64,000 nucleotides of DNA. Origin: Candidatus Devosia phytovorans. Its GTDB lineage: Bacteria > Pseudomonadota > Alphaproteobacteria > Rhizobiales > Devosiaceae. The position numbers and the translations under genes are program-made. The DNA is taken from the NCBI GenBank assembly GCA_029202405.1, contig CP119312.1, positions 4,035,001-4,099,000 on the forward strand, given 5' to 3'. The notes beneath the pieces are model-generated. The model searched no databases and was not told the origin of the DNA. It was given only the letters and a program-made list of their open reading frames with translations. Shown in pieces: positions 54,197 through 62,924 of the stretch (its first letter is position 1; each line of letters opens with the position of its first letter).

Positions 54197-54900
54197 TGGC
54201 CCTGTTGCAACTCAAGCACGTCGTCGGCGGCTACGGCGGCGCGCCGATCCTCAATGGCGTCAACATGGCCATCGAGCAAAGCGATATCGGCGTGATCGTC
54301 GGCCCCAATGGCGCCGGCAAGTCGACCACGCTCAAGGCCATCTTCGGCCTGCTCAAGGTCACCGGCGGCACGGTGGATTTTTTGGGCGAGAACATCGCCA
54401 ATTCGCTGCCCGACAAGCTGGTGCCCAAGGGCCTGAGCTTCGTGCCACAGGAAAAGAACGTCTTCACCTCGATGAGCGTCGAGGAAAATCTCGAAATGGG
54501 GGCCTTCACCCGCAAGGATGATTTCTCCGAGACCATGCAATGGGTCTACGAAATGTTCCCCGTGCTGGCCGAAAAGCGCCGCCAGCCGGCGGGCGAGCTT
54601 TCGGGCGGGCAGCGCCAGATGGTGGCCATGGGCCGCGCGCTGATGAGCAAGCCGAAGCTTTTGATGCTCGACGAGCCCTCGGCAGGGCTGTCGCCGCGCT
54701 ATGTCATCGAAATCTTCGAGACCATCGTGCGCGTCAACAAGGAAGGCGTGGGCATCCTCATGGTCGAGCAGAATGCGCGCCAGGCGCTGGCCTTCGCATC
54801 AAAGGGCTTTGTGCTTGCACAGGGCCAGAACCGCTTCACCGGCACGGGGCAAGAGCTCATTGCCGATCCCGAAGTCGCCAAAAGTTTCCTCGGGGGCTGA
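54196..54900 (+). CDS. livF: ABC transporter ATP-binding protein LivF
   Basis: 234 residues. Walker A GPNGAGKSTTLKAI, FVPQEKNVFTSMSVEENLEMG, signature LSGGQRQM, Walker B LLMLDEPSAGLSP, and LMVEQNARQAL (switch His replaced by Gln, normal for LivF). Partner of LivG on the cytoplasmic side of the membrane. ATG 54196 overlaps the livG stop by one base. Confidence 0.92.
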   Translation: MALLQLKHVVGGYGGAPILNGVNMAIEQSDIGVIVGPNGAGKSTTLKAIFGLLKVTGGTVDFLGENIANSLPDKLVPKGLSFVPQEKNVFTSMSVEENLEMGAFTRKDDFSETMQWVYEMFPVLAEKRRQPAGELSGGQRQMVAMGRALMSKPKLLMLDEPSAGLSPRYVIEIFETIVRVNKEGVGILMVEQNARQALAFASKGFVLAQGQNRFTGTGQELIADPEVAKSFLGG

Positions 54901-54903
54901 GCC

Positions 54904-55908
54904 GTGACCGAATTCATCTTCTTTATCAACCAGGTGGTCATTGCCGGCGCGGTGCTGGGCTGTATCTATGCCCTGGGCGCCGTCGGCATCACGCTGGTCT
55001 TCGGCATCCTGCGCTTTGCCCATTTCGCGCATTCCGAGCTCATGACCTCGGGCGCCTTCTTTGCCTTTCTTTTGGCCAGCGCCTTTGCGGCATGGGGCAT
55101 CGTGACACCGATCCCGACCGGCTTTGTCGTCCTGCCCATCGCCATGGTGGCTTCGGCCATCTTTGCGCTGGGCGTCGACAAGGGCTTTTATGCGCCGCTG
55201 CGCAAACGCGGCGCCAAGCCGGTGATCCTGCTGATCGCCTCCATCGGTGTCACGTTGATGGTGCAGGGCCTCATCCGCCTGTTCTTTGGCGCGGGCTCCT
55301 ATTCGTTCTTCGAGACGGAGACCAAGGACGTCTTCCGCATCGACACGAGTTTTCTCGGTTCGACAAGGCCGCTGGTCATCACCGAGCCGCAGCTGATCAT
55401 GATCGTGGTGACGGTCATTACAGTGCTGGCATTGCACTTCTTCCTGACCCGCTCGCGCCTGGGCAAGGGCATGCGCGCCATGGCCGACAATGCCGATCTG
55501 GCGCAGGTCTCGGGCATCAACACGGCGCTCGTCGTGCGCGTGACCTGGGTGGTTGCCGGGGCGCTGGCCTGCATGGCCGGCACCATGCTGGCGCTGGATG
55601 TGACGCTCAAGCCTGATCTGGCTTTCAACATCATCATCCCGATCTTTGCCGCCGCCATCGTCGGCGGGCTCGGCCAGGCCTATGGCGCCATTGCCGGAGG
55701 CCTGCTGATCGGCTTTGCCGAGTCGCTGGCCGTGTTCAACTGGACCATGGTGCTGCGGCCGCTCAATGCCGTGTTGCCGGAATGGGCACAATTGCCAGCA
55801 ACGCTGTCGCTGGTGCCTACCGAATACAAGCTGACCGTTGCCTTCGTCATTCTCGTGGTCGTGCTGCTGGTTCGTCCCACGGGAATCTTCAAGGGAGCTT
55901 CGTCATGA
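54904..55908 (+). CDS. livH: ABC transporter permease LivH
   Basis: 334 residues from GTG 54904, three bases after livF. Eight or so helices; start FIFFINQVVIAGAVLGCIYALGAVGITLVFGILRFAHF is typical LivH, as are GINTALVVRVTWVVAGALACMAG and FAAAIVGGLGQAYGAIAGGLLIG (EAA-like loop). Inner membrane. Stop overlaps the livM start (ATGA). Confidence 0.92.
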   Translation: MTEFIFFINQVVIAGAVLGCIYALGAVGITLVFGILRFAHFAHSELMTSGAFFAFLLASAFAAWGIVTPIPTGFVVLPIAMVASAIFALGVDKGFYAPLRKRGAKPVILLIASIGVTLMVQGLIRLFFGAGSYSFFETETKDVFRIDTSFLGSTRPLVITEPQLIMIVVTVITVLALHFFLTRSRLGKGMRAMADNADLAQVSGINTALVVRVTWVVAGALACMAGTMLALDVTLKPDLAFNIIIPIFAAAIVGGLGQAYGAIAGGLLIGFAESLAVFNWTMVLRPLNAVLPEWAQLPATLSLVPTEYKLTVAFVILVVVLLVRPTGIFKGASS

Positions 55909-57188
55909 TCCGGCGTTCGCTAACCCTCTTTGCCGGCCTGTTCGTGCTGATCCTTGTGATCGGCTGGGCCATGGGCCTGCCCTTTACCTCTTCGCGCCTG
56001 GTCGAGGCGGCAGCCTATTCGCTGATCGCGCTGGGGCTCAATATCCAGTGGGGCTATGGCGGGCTGTTCAACTTCGGCATCATGGGCTTCCTGATGCTGG
56101 GCGGCTTTGCCGTTACCTTCATCTCCTATCCGGTCAATCCGCAGTTCTGGGGCTCCGATGGCCCCTGGATGCTGGGCCGGGCGCTGATCGCCTTCGCGGC
56201 CGGTGCGCTTCTCGTTTATGGGGCGCGGCAGAGTGACAGGGTCGGCATTCGCGGTGGCTGGAAGACTTTCGTCACCGTGCTGGCCTGGTTTGTCGCCTAT
56301 TGCGTCTATCGCAGCCAGATCGACCCGGCGGCGGCCTATATCGAGGCCAATGCCGGCTTTGTCGGTGGCCTGGGTGGCCATCCGGTGCTGGGCTGGCTTT
56401 TTGGCGGCGTTCTGGCGGCGGCAGTGGCCTTTGTAGTCGGCAAGATCGCGCTTGGCCTGCGCACCGACTATCTCGCCATCGCGACGATCGGCATTTCGGA
56501 AATCATCCGTGCGCTGATCAAGAACATGGACTGGTTGACTCGCGGCACGCTGACCGTCTCTCCCATTCCGTGGCCGACCAACCTGCCGCAGGCCTATCAG
56601 GCCAGCGGATCCAGCCAGTTCGAATCGCTCATCCTCGCGCGCGGCGGCTTCCTGCTGCTGGCGATTGCCGTGCTGGCGGTGGCGCTGTTCCTGATTTCGC
56701 GTGCCTATGCCGGTCCGTGGGGCCGCATGATGAGGGCGATCCGCGACAATCACATTGCTTCGGCTTCGATGGGCAAGAATGTGACTGCCCGCCAGCTCGA
56801 AATCTTTGTCTTCGGCTCGGTGCTGATGGGCATTGGCGGCGCCATGCTGGTCAGCTTCACGCAGATCTTTGATCCATCGAGCTATCAGCCGATCAACCAC
56901 ACCTTCCTGATCTGGGTGATGATCATCGTTGGCGGCGCCGGCAATAATTGGGGTGCCGTGTTCGGCGCCGTGCTGATCTGGCTGGTCTGGGTCGTCTCCG
57001 AACCGCTGGCAAAGGTTATCTTCGATTTCGTCAGCTACTGGTCGAGCAATGTGGGCTGGGGCGCCATCCCCGAGATAGAATCCCGCTCGGCGCAGATGCG
57101 TGTCTTCGTGCTGGGGCTGGTCATCACCATCGCCCTGCGCTGGGCGCCAAAGGGCCTGATCCCGGAAGCGGTCAGGCGCGAGGGCTAG
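55905..57188 (+). CDS. livM: ABC transporter permease LivM
   Basis: 427 residues from ATG 55905 (MIRRSLTLFAGLFVLILV), with GGGAG ahead; open frame upstream lies inside livH. About ten helices with LivM hallmarks SLIALGLNIQWGYGGLFNFGIMGF and MMIVVGGAGN-like IIVGGAGNNWGAVFGA. It is longer than the usual 300-330 residues because of an extra 70-80 residue insert around 80-190 carrying two further helices (ALIAFAAGALLVYGARQSDRVG, FVTVLAWFVAYCVYRS). Inner membrane. A terminator follows. Confidence 0.92.
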   Translation: MIRRSLTLFAGLFVLILVIGWAMGLPFTSSRLVEAAAYSLIALGLNIQWGYGGLFNFGIMGFLMLGGFAVTFISYPVNPQFWGSDGPWMLGRALIAFAAGALLVYGARQSDRVGIRGGWKTFVTVLAWFVAYCVYRSQIDPAAAYIEANAGFVGGLGGHPVLGWLFGGVLAAAVAFVVGKIALGLRTDYLAIATIGISEIIRALIKNMDWLTRGTLTVSPIPWPTNLPQAYQASGSSQFESLILARGGFLLLAIAVLAVALFLISRAYAGPWGRMMRAIRDNHIASASMGKNVTARQLEIFVFGSVLMGIGGAMLVSFTQIFDPSSYQPINHTFLIWVMIIVGGAGNNWGAVFGAVLIWLVWVVSEPLAKVIFDFVSYWSSNVGWGAIPEIESRSAQMRVFVLGLVITIALRWAPKGLIPEAVRREG

Positions 57189-57209
57189 GCCTGGGTGCTG
57201 CAAGCTTTG

Positions 57210-57246
57210 AAAGGGCCTGTCTTGCGACGGGCCCTTTGCTTTTTCA
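57210..57246 (+). terminator. Rho-independent terminator after livM
   Basis: AAAGGGCC and GGCCCTTT arms plus an inner GTC/GAC pair, then GCTTTTTC. The T tract runs into the tail of the convergent DHFR-like gene. Confidence 0.85.
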
Positions 57247-57807
57247 GTAGTGCCTAGCCTCATAGGTCAGCGCCAGGGCGCCCGAGCCAAAGGTCCGCTG
57301 GCTGGTCAACTTGAGGTCGATATAGGCTGGCAGGCCGGCGAAAAGCGTCGGGCCGTGGCCGGCGATGCGCGGATTGACCACGAAGACATAGTCGTCGATC
57401 AGGCCTAACGCGGCGATCTGGCCGGCGAGGTCGACACCGCCCAAAGAAATCACCCCGTCTTCCTCGCGTTTCAACCGCTCGACTGCAGCCTCGAGGTCTC
57501 CCTCCAGCAGTTCGGAATTCCAGTCGAGTTGGGTCAGCGTGGTGGAGGCTACGACTTTGCGCGCCTTGTGAATGGAATGGGCAAAGGGTGCCACCCAGTC
57601 GGCCATGCCATCGGGCACCAGACCGCTTTCGCCTATTGGGCGCCACGCGTCTTCCATCATCTGATAGGTGACGCGGCCATAGAGCAGGACGCTGGCCCTT
57701 CCCACGACATCGGCCCAGAACTGGTGCATATCCGGGTCGGGCATGCCGGCCCTGTGGTCACAGCAGCCGTCCAGCGTGACGTTGATCGCATATTGCAGTC
57801 TGGCCAA
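57244..57807 (-). CDS. Dihydrofolate reductase-like (RibD C-terminal domain) protein
   Basis: About 187 residues, starting at TTG 57807 because a perfect GGGAGG lies five bases upstream on the minus strand; the ATG at 57840 would place that ribosome site inside the gene. Family pattern ARLQYAINVTLDGCCDH, GRVTYQMMEDAW, KVVASTTLTQLDWNSELL, and ISLGGVDLAGQI (NADPH site). Members reduce various substrates with NADPH; the true role is unknown. It stands alone, converging on livM. Confidence 0.85.
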   Translation of the reverse strand: MARLQYAINVTLDGCCDHRAGMPDPDMHQFWADVVGRASVLLYGRVTYQMMEDAWRPIGESGLVPDGMADWVAPFAHSIHKARKVVASTTLTQLDWNSELLEGDLEAAVERLKREEDGVISLGGVDLAGQIAALGLIDDYVFVVNPRIAGHGPTLFAGLPAYIDLKLTSQRTFGSGALALTYEARHY

Positions 57808-57863
57808 GATGTCCTCCCACCAAGGCGGGCATGCTAGCAAACCGCTTCAATATTGCAAGCGGT

Positions 57864-58280
57864 CTAGCCAGGCATGCTAATCGTGCCGTCCCCGGCGATG
57901 GGGAAGTCGGGGTTCCAGGCGATCTCCCAGGAGAAGCCATCCGGGTCGGCCAGATAGGCTACGCGCCCGCCCCAGGGCATTGTGCGGGTCGGCGCGGTAA
58001 TCGTGGCACCCAGCAAAACCAGCTTGTCGACGATGACATCCACATCGTCTTCCGCGCGCACATTATGCGACAGCGAGAAGGCGCCCGGTCCCTTGATGTC
58101 GGGCGTACCGGCGTCCTTGGCGAGGTCAGGATAGAGCGACAGGATCAAACCGCCGAGCTGGAAGAAGGCAACGCCTTCCGCTTCCTTCATCGAACGTTGC
58201 CAGCCTAGTGCCTCATAGAAGGCAATGCTGCGGGCGAGGTCTGTGACACCAAGGGTCACGAGGCTGATGCGGGGTTCCAT
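57864..58280 (-). CDS. VOC-superfamily protein (glyoxalase-like)
   Basis: 138 residues from ATG 58280 (MEPRISLVTLGVTDLARSIAFYEALGW) with GGAGAAAG upstream; a longer frame before it has no support. Conserved features: ALGWQR, GVAFFQLGGLILSLYPD, VAYLADPDGFSWEIAWNPDF. Similar to the small VOC proteins of unknown substrate; the metal-ligand set is incomplete, so it may not be an enzyme. Cytoplasmic. Confidence 0.88.
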   Translation of the reverse strand: MEPRISLVTLGVTDLARSIAFYEALGWQRSMKEAEGVAFFQLGGLILSLYPDLAKDAGTPDIKGPGAFSLSHNVRAEDDVDVIVDKLVLLGATITAPTRTMPWGGRVAYLADPDGFSWEIAWNPDFPIAGDGTISMPG

Positions 58281-58302
58281 GGCTTTCTCCTTCACAGGGG
58301 CA

Positions 58303-58334
58303 ACGAAAAAGGCCCGGGATCGCTCCCGGGCCTC
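58303..58334 (-). terminator. Rho-independent terminator after the LivK-like gene (minus strand)
   Basis: Perfect stem AGGCCCGGGA / TCCCGGGCCT around a GCGA loop, followed on the minus strand by TTTTTCG. It ends transcription from the binding-protein gene before the VOC gene. Confidence 0.88.
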
Positions 58335-58359
58335 GTCATTCTCAACGCTTTGCCGAGCC

Positions 58360-59562
58360 TTACTGGATCTGGCCCTTTTCGACGAACTTGCCGCCTTCGA
58401 CGGCGAGTTCCACGATGATGCCGTCAACGTCGCCAGCTTCGTCGAAGTCCAGCGAACCGCCAGCGCCTTCATAGTCGATATCGGTGCCGGCCTTGATCAG
58501 CTCGACAGCCTTGGTCCATTCGCCGGGCAGGATCTTCTCGCCGGGGGCGGAAGACACTTCGCGCAGGGCGGCCGAGAGACCTTCGCGGTCAGCAGAACCG
58601 TTCTTCTCGATGGCGAGAGCCAGCAGGAAGGCGGCGTCGTAGGACTGGGGGGCGTAGGTGGCGTTGGCGGTGAAGCCTTCGCCGGTGAAGGCATTGTAGA
58701 TGTCCACGGCGTCACCGGTCGGTGCGCCGGCGCGGGTGGCGATCAGGCCTTCGACGGCCGAAGCGTCGATGCCCGAGAGCAGGTCGTCGCCGACCATGCC
58801 GTCACCGCCGACATAGGTGGTGAAGTTGCCGGATTCGACGGCCTGGCGCAGGATGGTGTTGCCCGAAGCATTGGCATAGGCCAGCACAACGAGGTTCTGC
58901 GAAGCAACCAGGTTGCCCAGCTCGGCGCGATAGTCGGCCTTGCCTTCTTCGTGGGCGACATTGGCAGCAATGGTGCCACCGCCAGCGGTGTAGGCGGCTG
59001 CCAGCGCGTCGGCAAAACCCTTGCCGTAGTCATTGTTGACATAGGTGATGGCGATGTCCTGGATGCCCTTGGCGAGCAGCAGGTCAGCCATCTTCACGCC
59101 CTGGAGCGCGTCCGACGGGGTGGTGCGGTAAACAAGGTCATTGTCTTCGAGCGTGGTCAGGGCCGGGGCCGAAGAGGCCGGCGAGATGAACACGACATTG
59201 CCCGAGAGGCCCGAGCCGTTGAAGGCGCCGATGGTTTCACCGGTGCAGAGTGCGCCGACGACGGCAGTCACATTGTCGGTGTTGATGACGCGGTCGGCAG
59301 CGGCAGCAGCAGCGGTCGCATCGCAGGCGCCGTCAGCGGAAACAAGCTTGAGCTCGCCACCCAGGATGCCGCCCTGTTCATTGATCTGGCTCACGACCAG
59401 TTCGGCGCCGGCAAAGATCGGCGGAGTGAGGGATTCGATCGGGCCGGTGAAGCCGCCGATGAAGCCGATGGTGGCGCCGGTGTCCTGCGCGATAGCAGGT
59501 GCGGCGACGGCGAGCGTCGAGGCAGCGACCGCCAGGGTCAGGGTATTCTTGAGATTGAGCAT
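58360..59562 (-). CDS. livK: Branched-chain amino acid-type periplasmic substrate-binding protein (LivK-like)
   Basis: 400 residues; signal peptide MLNLKNTLTLAVAASTLAVAAPAIAQ. Mature sequence shows the type-1 binding fold: IGFIGGFTGPIESLTPPIFAGAELVVSQINEQGGILG, VVGALCTGETIGAF, ISPASSAPALT, and ITYVNNDYGKGFADAL. It probably feeds the LivGFHM importer encoded nearby on the other strand; the ligand cannot be read from sequence. It has its own promoter region (59563-59794) and a strong terminator. Confidence 0.9.
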   Translation of the reverse strand: MLNLKNTLTLAVAASTLAVAAPAIAQDTGATIGFIGGFTGPIESLTPPIFAGAELVVSQINEQGGILGGELKLVSADGACDATAAAAAADRVINTDNVTAVVGALCTGETIGAFNGSGLSGNVVFISPASSAPALTTLEDNDLVYRTTPSDALQGVKMADLLLAKGIQDIAITYVNNDYGKGFADALAAAYTAGGGTIAANVAHEEGKADYRAELGNLVASQNLVVLAYANASGNTILRQAVESGNFTTYVGGDGMVGDDLLSGIDASAVEGLIATRAGAPTGDAVDIYNAFTGEGFTANATYAPQSYDAAFLLALAIEKNGSADREGLSAALREVSSAPGEKILPGEWTKAVELIKAGTDIDYEGAGGSLDFDEAGDVDGIIVELAVEGGKFVEKGQIQ

Positions 59563-59794
59563 TTACGTCCCTCTGATGGGTCGCTCCGCCGTGCGGCTCT
59601 TGCCCGAGCCCGTCTTAACGTGTGGAGCGACGCGATAAGCGGGCGCAACCCCGCGCCCGGCTGGAGGGGACTGTTGCACATTTATTTGGGCGGAGTCACC
59701 GGGAATTGAGCAAGGAAATCGCGGCCGTGCCGCAGTTGCTTAACGCAAATGGTTTTTGCATAGACTGAGGCAAATCCCCAGGGGAGAAATCAGC

Positions 59795-60808
59795 ATGGTG
59801 GCACGGGTCTCGGGCATGGCATTGCTGCTGGCGAGCCTGCTGTTCGCGGCACCGGCGCTGGGTCAAGTCACCGTGCTTGACCAGGCGCAGGACGCGGCTG
59901 CCCAGGCTGCAGGTGCTCCACCACCGATATGCGGCACGCAGCCGATCATCATTGCCCGCATGGCCTGGCCCTCGGCGGAGCTTCTGGCCGAGATCCATGC
60001 GCGCATCCTGCGGGCCGAATTCAACTGCGAAGTGAGCGTGGCGCCGGGCGATCTGGCGGCGACCGGGTCTTCCATGGGTTCTACTGGCCAGCCGGCCGTG
60101 GCGCCGGAGATGTGGGTGACGCGCATTGCCGATGTGTGGAATGCCGGCATCGATGCGCAGATGATCCGTCCGGCTGCCGCTACCTTCACTGAAAACCAGT
60201 TCGAGGGCTGGTTTGTGCCTGACTATCTCGCGGCAGAGCGACCACAATTGCTGCAGGCCAGCGGACTGGCGGCAGCTTTGGCGGGCGGGGCGCTGGTGCG
60301 CTTTATTTCCTGTCCGGCTGATTGGGCCTGTGCGGTGGTCAATCGCAACCTGATCACGGCGCTGGGCCTAAGTGATCAAGTGGAACTGGTCGAGCCAGCT
60401 AATCGCTTGGAAATGGACCGGATGATCGGCGAGGTGGTAAGCCGGCACGAGCCAGCTCTCTTCTACTACTGGCAGCCTAACGCGGTGCTGGCGCAGTTCA
60501 ATTTCGTGCCGGTCGACCTCGGTGCCTATGACCCGGAAAAGGCCAAGTGCCTGGCGCAGGTTTCCTGTCCCAACCCGGAGGCCAGCGCCTTCCCGGAGGA
60601 GACCGTGGTGATCGCCCTGGCGGACTGGGTGTTCACCGAGGCACCGGCCATTGCCGGCTATTTCCAGCGCAGCAGCATCGGTCTTGGGGAAATGAACGAG
60701 TTGATGGCGCAGCTCAGCGAGCCGGGCGCTACGGTGGAGGCTGTAGCGGAGCGGTTCGTTGCCGAGCGCGGTGATATCTGGCGCAGTTGGGTCGGCACGG
60801 CGCCCTGA
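59795..60808 (+). CDS. Orphan glycine-betaine-type (OpuAC/ProX-like) periplasmic binding protein
   Basis: 337 residues from ATG 59795 (GGGGAG upstream); signal peptide MVARVSGMALLLASLLFAAPALG. Mature protein follows the OpuAC pattern: IIIARMAWPSAELLAEIHARIL, PEMWVTRIADVW, YYWQPNAVLAQFNFVPVDLG (aromatic residues fit for a quaternary amine cage). Unlike ProX it has many cysteines (CGTQ, CPADWAC, CLAQVSC). It sits convergent with proX, sharing a two-way terminator, and probably offers the same importer a second ligand range. That is inference. Confidence 0.82.
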   Translation: MVARVSGMALLLASLLFAAPALGQVTVLDQAQDAAAQAAGAPPPICGTQPIIIARMAWPSAELLAEIHARILRAEFNCEVSVAPGDLAATGSSMGSTGQPAVAPEMWVTRIADVWNAGIDAQMIRPAAATFTENQFEGWFVPDYLAAERPQLLQASGLAAALAGGALVRFISCPADWACAVVNRNLITALGLSDQVELVEPANRLEMDRMIGEVVSRHEPALFYYWQPNAVLAQFNFVPVDLGAYDPEKAKCLAQVSCPNPEASAFPEETVVIALADWVFTEAPAIAGYFQRSSIGLGEMNELMAQLSEPGATVEAVAERFVAERGDIWRSWVGTAP

Positions 60809-60812
60809 AACA

Positions 60813-60838
60813 AAACGGGCTCCCGAAGGAGCCCGTTT
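60813..60838. terminator. Bidirectional terminator between two betaine-type binding-protein genes
   Basis: Perfect 11-bp stem AAACGGGCTCC / GGAGCCCGTTT (60813-60823 with 60828-60838) around a CGAA loop, with T-rich or A-rich edges on either side. Serves both convergent genes. Confidence 0.8.
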
Positions 60839-60848
60839 CAATCTTTGA

Positions 60849-61868
60849 TTACGAAGCGGCGCGCGCCGCTTCGAGCCAGGCGTCGACCGTATCGCGATTG
60901 GTCTCGATCCAGGCAGCGGCCTGACCTTCGATGTCCGTGTTGCCGGCATTGACCTCGGCATTCTGGGCATAGATGTCGGCGATCGGCAGATCGAAGGCTT
61001 CGAGCAGCGCGCCTACGGCCGGATTGTCGGCGAGGAAGGTAGTGTTGACCACGGCGTCGATCGAGCTGGCCGGGAAGCCGAGCATGCAGGGATCGTTGAC
61101 GCAGCCGACAACGCCTTCGCGGGTCGCCGCGTCGGTCAGGTCGGCCTGGTCGGCCTGCAGGTTGACTTCGGGCACTTCGATCCAGACGACATCCTCACCC
61201 GGGACGAGGTCGTTGACCGTCCAGTTCGGCGTCCAGGTGTAGAACAGGATCGGGCTGCCAGCCTGGTAGGCGGCAAGGGCATCGGCCATGGCGGCGGGAT
61301 AGCCGGCCTTGATCAGGTTGATGTCCTCGTTGAGCTCATAGGCGTTCATCTGATGCTCGATGGTCAGCTCGCAGCCCCAGCCCGGCGGGCAGGCGACCAT
61401 GTCGGCCTTGCCGTCGCCATCGCGGTCGAAGGCAGCTTTGACGTCGTCGCGCTTGAAGTCGGCGATGGAGGTGATGTCCATTGCCTCGGCCGTCTTCTTG
61501 TCGACGAGATAGCCTTCCATGGCCGCGCCATCGACGACGCCCTCGATGATCTCGGCTGCGCCCTCGAATGCGGGCTTGTAGGAATTGTGCAGCGGGAACC
61601 AGGCATCGACCCAGAGCGAGACATCGCCCATGGCGACCGACTGATAGAAGGCTGCATTGTCGAGGGTCAGCGGCTTGGCCACCGAATAGCCGAGTTCAGT
61701 GGCCAGCTGGCGGAAGATTTCGGTCTGGAACCAGCCCGTATCCCAGGTTGGCTGGGCTAGGGTGATTTCCTTGCCTTCACCCGGCATGTCCTGAGCAAGC
61801 ACAGGCAGCGTGGCGACCGAAGTCAGGGCGATGGCGGTGAGGGTCGACAGGGTCTTGAGACGGAACAT
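60849..61868 (-). CDS. proX: Glycine betaine/proline-betaine periplasmic binding protein ProX
   Basis: 339 residues; signal peptide MFRLKTLSTLTAIALTSVATLPVLAQ. The mature part begins ITLAQPTWDTGWFQTEIFRQLATELGY and contains WVDAWFPLHNSYKP and FYTWTPNWTVNDLVPGEDVVWIEVP, the Trp-rich ligand cage of ProX. It also has CPPGWGCEL and CVNDPCMLGFP disulphide-prone pairs. It brings betaine to ProVW for osmoprotection or as a nitrogen source. Third gene of the minus-strand proVWX operon. Confidence 0.93.
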   Translation of the reverse strand: MFRLKTLSTLTAIALTSVATLPVLAQDMPGEGKEITLAQPTWDTGWFQTEIFRQLATELGYSVAKPLTLDNAAFYQSVAMGDVSLWVDAWFPLHNSYKPAFEGAAEIIEGVVDGAAMEGYLVDKKTAEAMDITSIADFKRDDVKAAFDRDGDGKADMVACPPGWGCELTIEHQMNAYELNEDINLIKAGYPAAMADALAAYQAGSPILFYTWTPNWTVNDLVPGEDVVWIEVPEVNLQADQADLTDAATREGVVGCVNDPCMLGFPASSIDAVVNTTFLADNPAVGALLEAFDLPIADIYAQNAEVNAGNTDIEGQAAAWIETNRDTVDAWLEAARAAS

Positions 61869-61959
61869 TGCTGTCGGGTCTCCTTTATTTGGCTTTTCAT
61901 GGGTCCGTGCGGGGACGGATAGCGAGCGGAGACGCGAGGTCTCCGGTGGTGCGGCGTGG

Positions 61960-62886
61960 TTACGCCGTCTTTCCGGCGGCGACGGGCGCTGGTGCGCCCG
62001 GCCTGAACCAGGAAATCAGTGTCTGGCGCAGGGAAATGGTCTGAACCTTCCCCTGTTCACCCAGGCCCTGGGTGATGCGGTCGAGCACGATGGCAAGAAT
62101 GACGATGCCCACGCCACCGGCGGTGGCACCGCCGACATCGAGGCGGCCCAGACCAGTGTTGACGATGAGGCCCAATCCGCCGGCCCCGATCAGGGCGGTG
62201 ATGACCACCATGGAGAGCGCCAGCATCAGGGTCTGGTTGAGGCCGGCCATGATGGTGCGCATGGCCAGCGGCAACTGAACTTCGGTCAGCAGCTGGAAGG
62301 GCGTCGAGCCAAAGGCATGGGCGGCCTCGATCAGGTCACCACGCACATTGCGGATGCCCAGATTGGTCAGCCGAACGATGGGCGGCAGGGCGAAGATGAT
62401 GGTGGCAATGATGCCGGGCGCCATGCCGACGCCGAAGAGCATGACGATGGGAACGAGGTAAACGAAGCTCGGGATGGTCTGCATCACGTCGAGCGTGGGC
62501 TGCATGATCTTCCAGGTCAGGTCGCTGCGAGCGGCCAGAATGCCGAGCGGAATGCCGATGATGGCACAGAACACCACGCCGGTGATGATCATCGAGAGCG
62601 TCGTCATGGTTTCCGGCCAGAGGCCGATCATGTCGATGAAGATAAAGCCGAGCAGCGTGAAGATAGCCATGCCGCGGCCAGCATATTTGAGCGCCAGCAG
62701 CACGAAGGCCAGGGTGATCACCACCATGGGCACAAAGGTGAAAAAGGCATCGAGGCCATTGAGCACCTGGGTGATCGGCACCTGGATGGCGCGGAACAGC
62801 GGGCGGAAAGTAGGCACCAGCCAGCCGCGCACAAACGTGTTGACCAGCTCGGCAAAGGGGATCGTGAAGAAGTCAGACGGGCTCAC
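61960..62886 (-). CDS. proW: Glycine betaine/proline ABC transporter permease ProW
   Basis: 308 residues. Membrane core with EAA loop NVRGDLIEAAHAFGSTPFQLLTEVQLPLAMRTIMAG and the family stretch LDVMQTIPSFVYLVPIVMLFGVGMAPGIIATIIFALPP. Inner-membrane channel for ProX-delivered ligand. Starts 38 bp after proV; ends 91 bp before proX. Confidence 0.93.
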   Translation of the reverse strand: MSPSDFFTIPFAELVNTFVRGWLVPTFRPLFRAIQVPITQVLNGLDAFFTFVPMVVITLAFVLLALKYAGRGMAIFTLLGFIFIDMIGLWPETMTTLSMIITGVVFCAIIGIPLGILAARSDLTWKIMQPTLDVMQTIPSFVYLVPIVMLFGVGMAPGIIATIIFALPPIVRLTNLGIRNVRGDLIEAAHAFGSTPFQLLTEVQLPLAMRTIMAGLNQTLMLALSMVVITALIGAGGLGLIVNTGLGRLDVGGATAGGVGIVILAIVLDRITQGLGEQGKVQTISLRQTLISWFRPGAPAPVAAGKTA

Positions 62887-62924
62887 GCACGCCTCCTTGA
62901 ATGGATGTTTCGGACAGGCCTGAA

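Noticed and set aside
55920..57263. 447-residue minus-strand frame opposite livM
   Set aside because: Antisense shadow with His/Asp/Gln-rich, unprotein-like composition.
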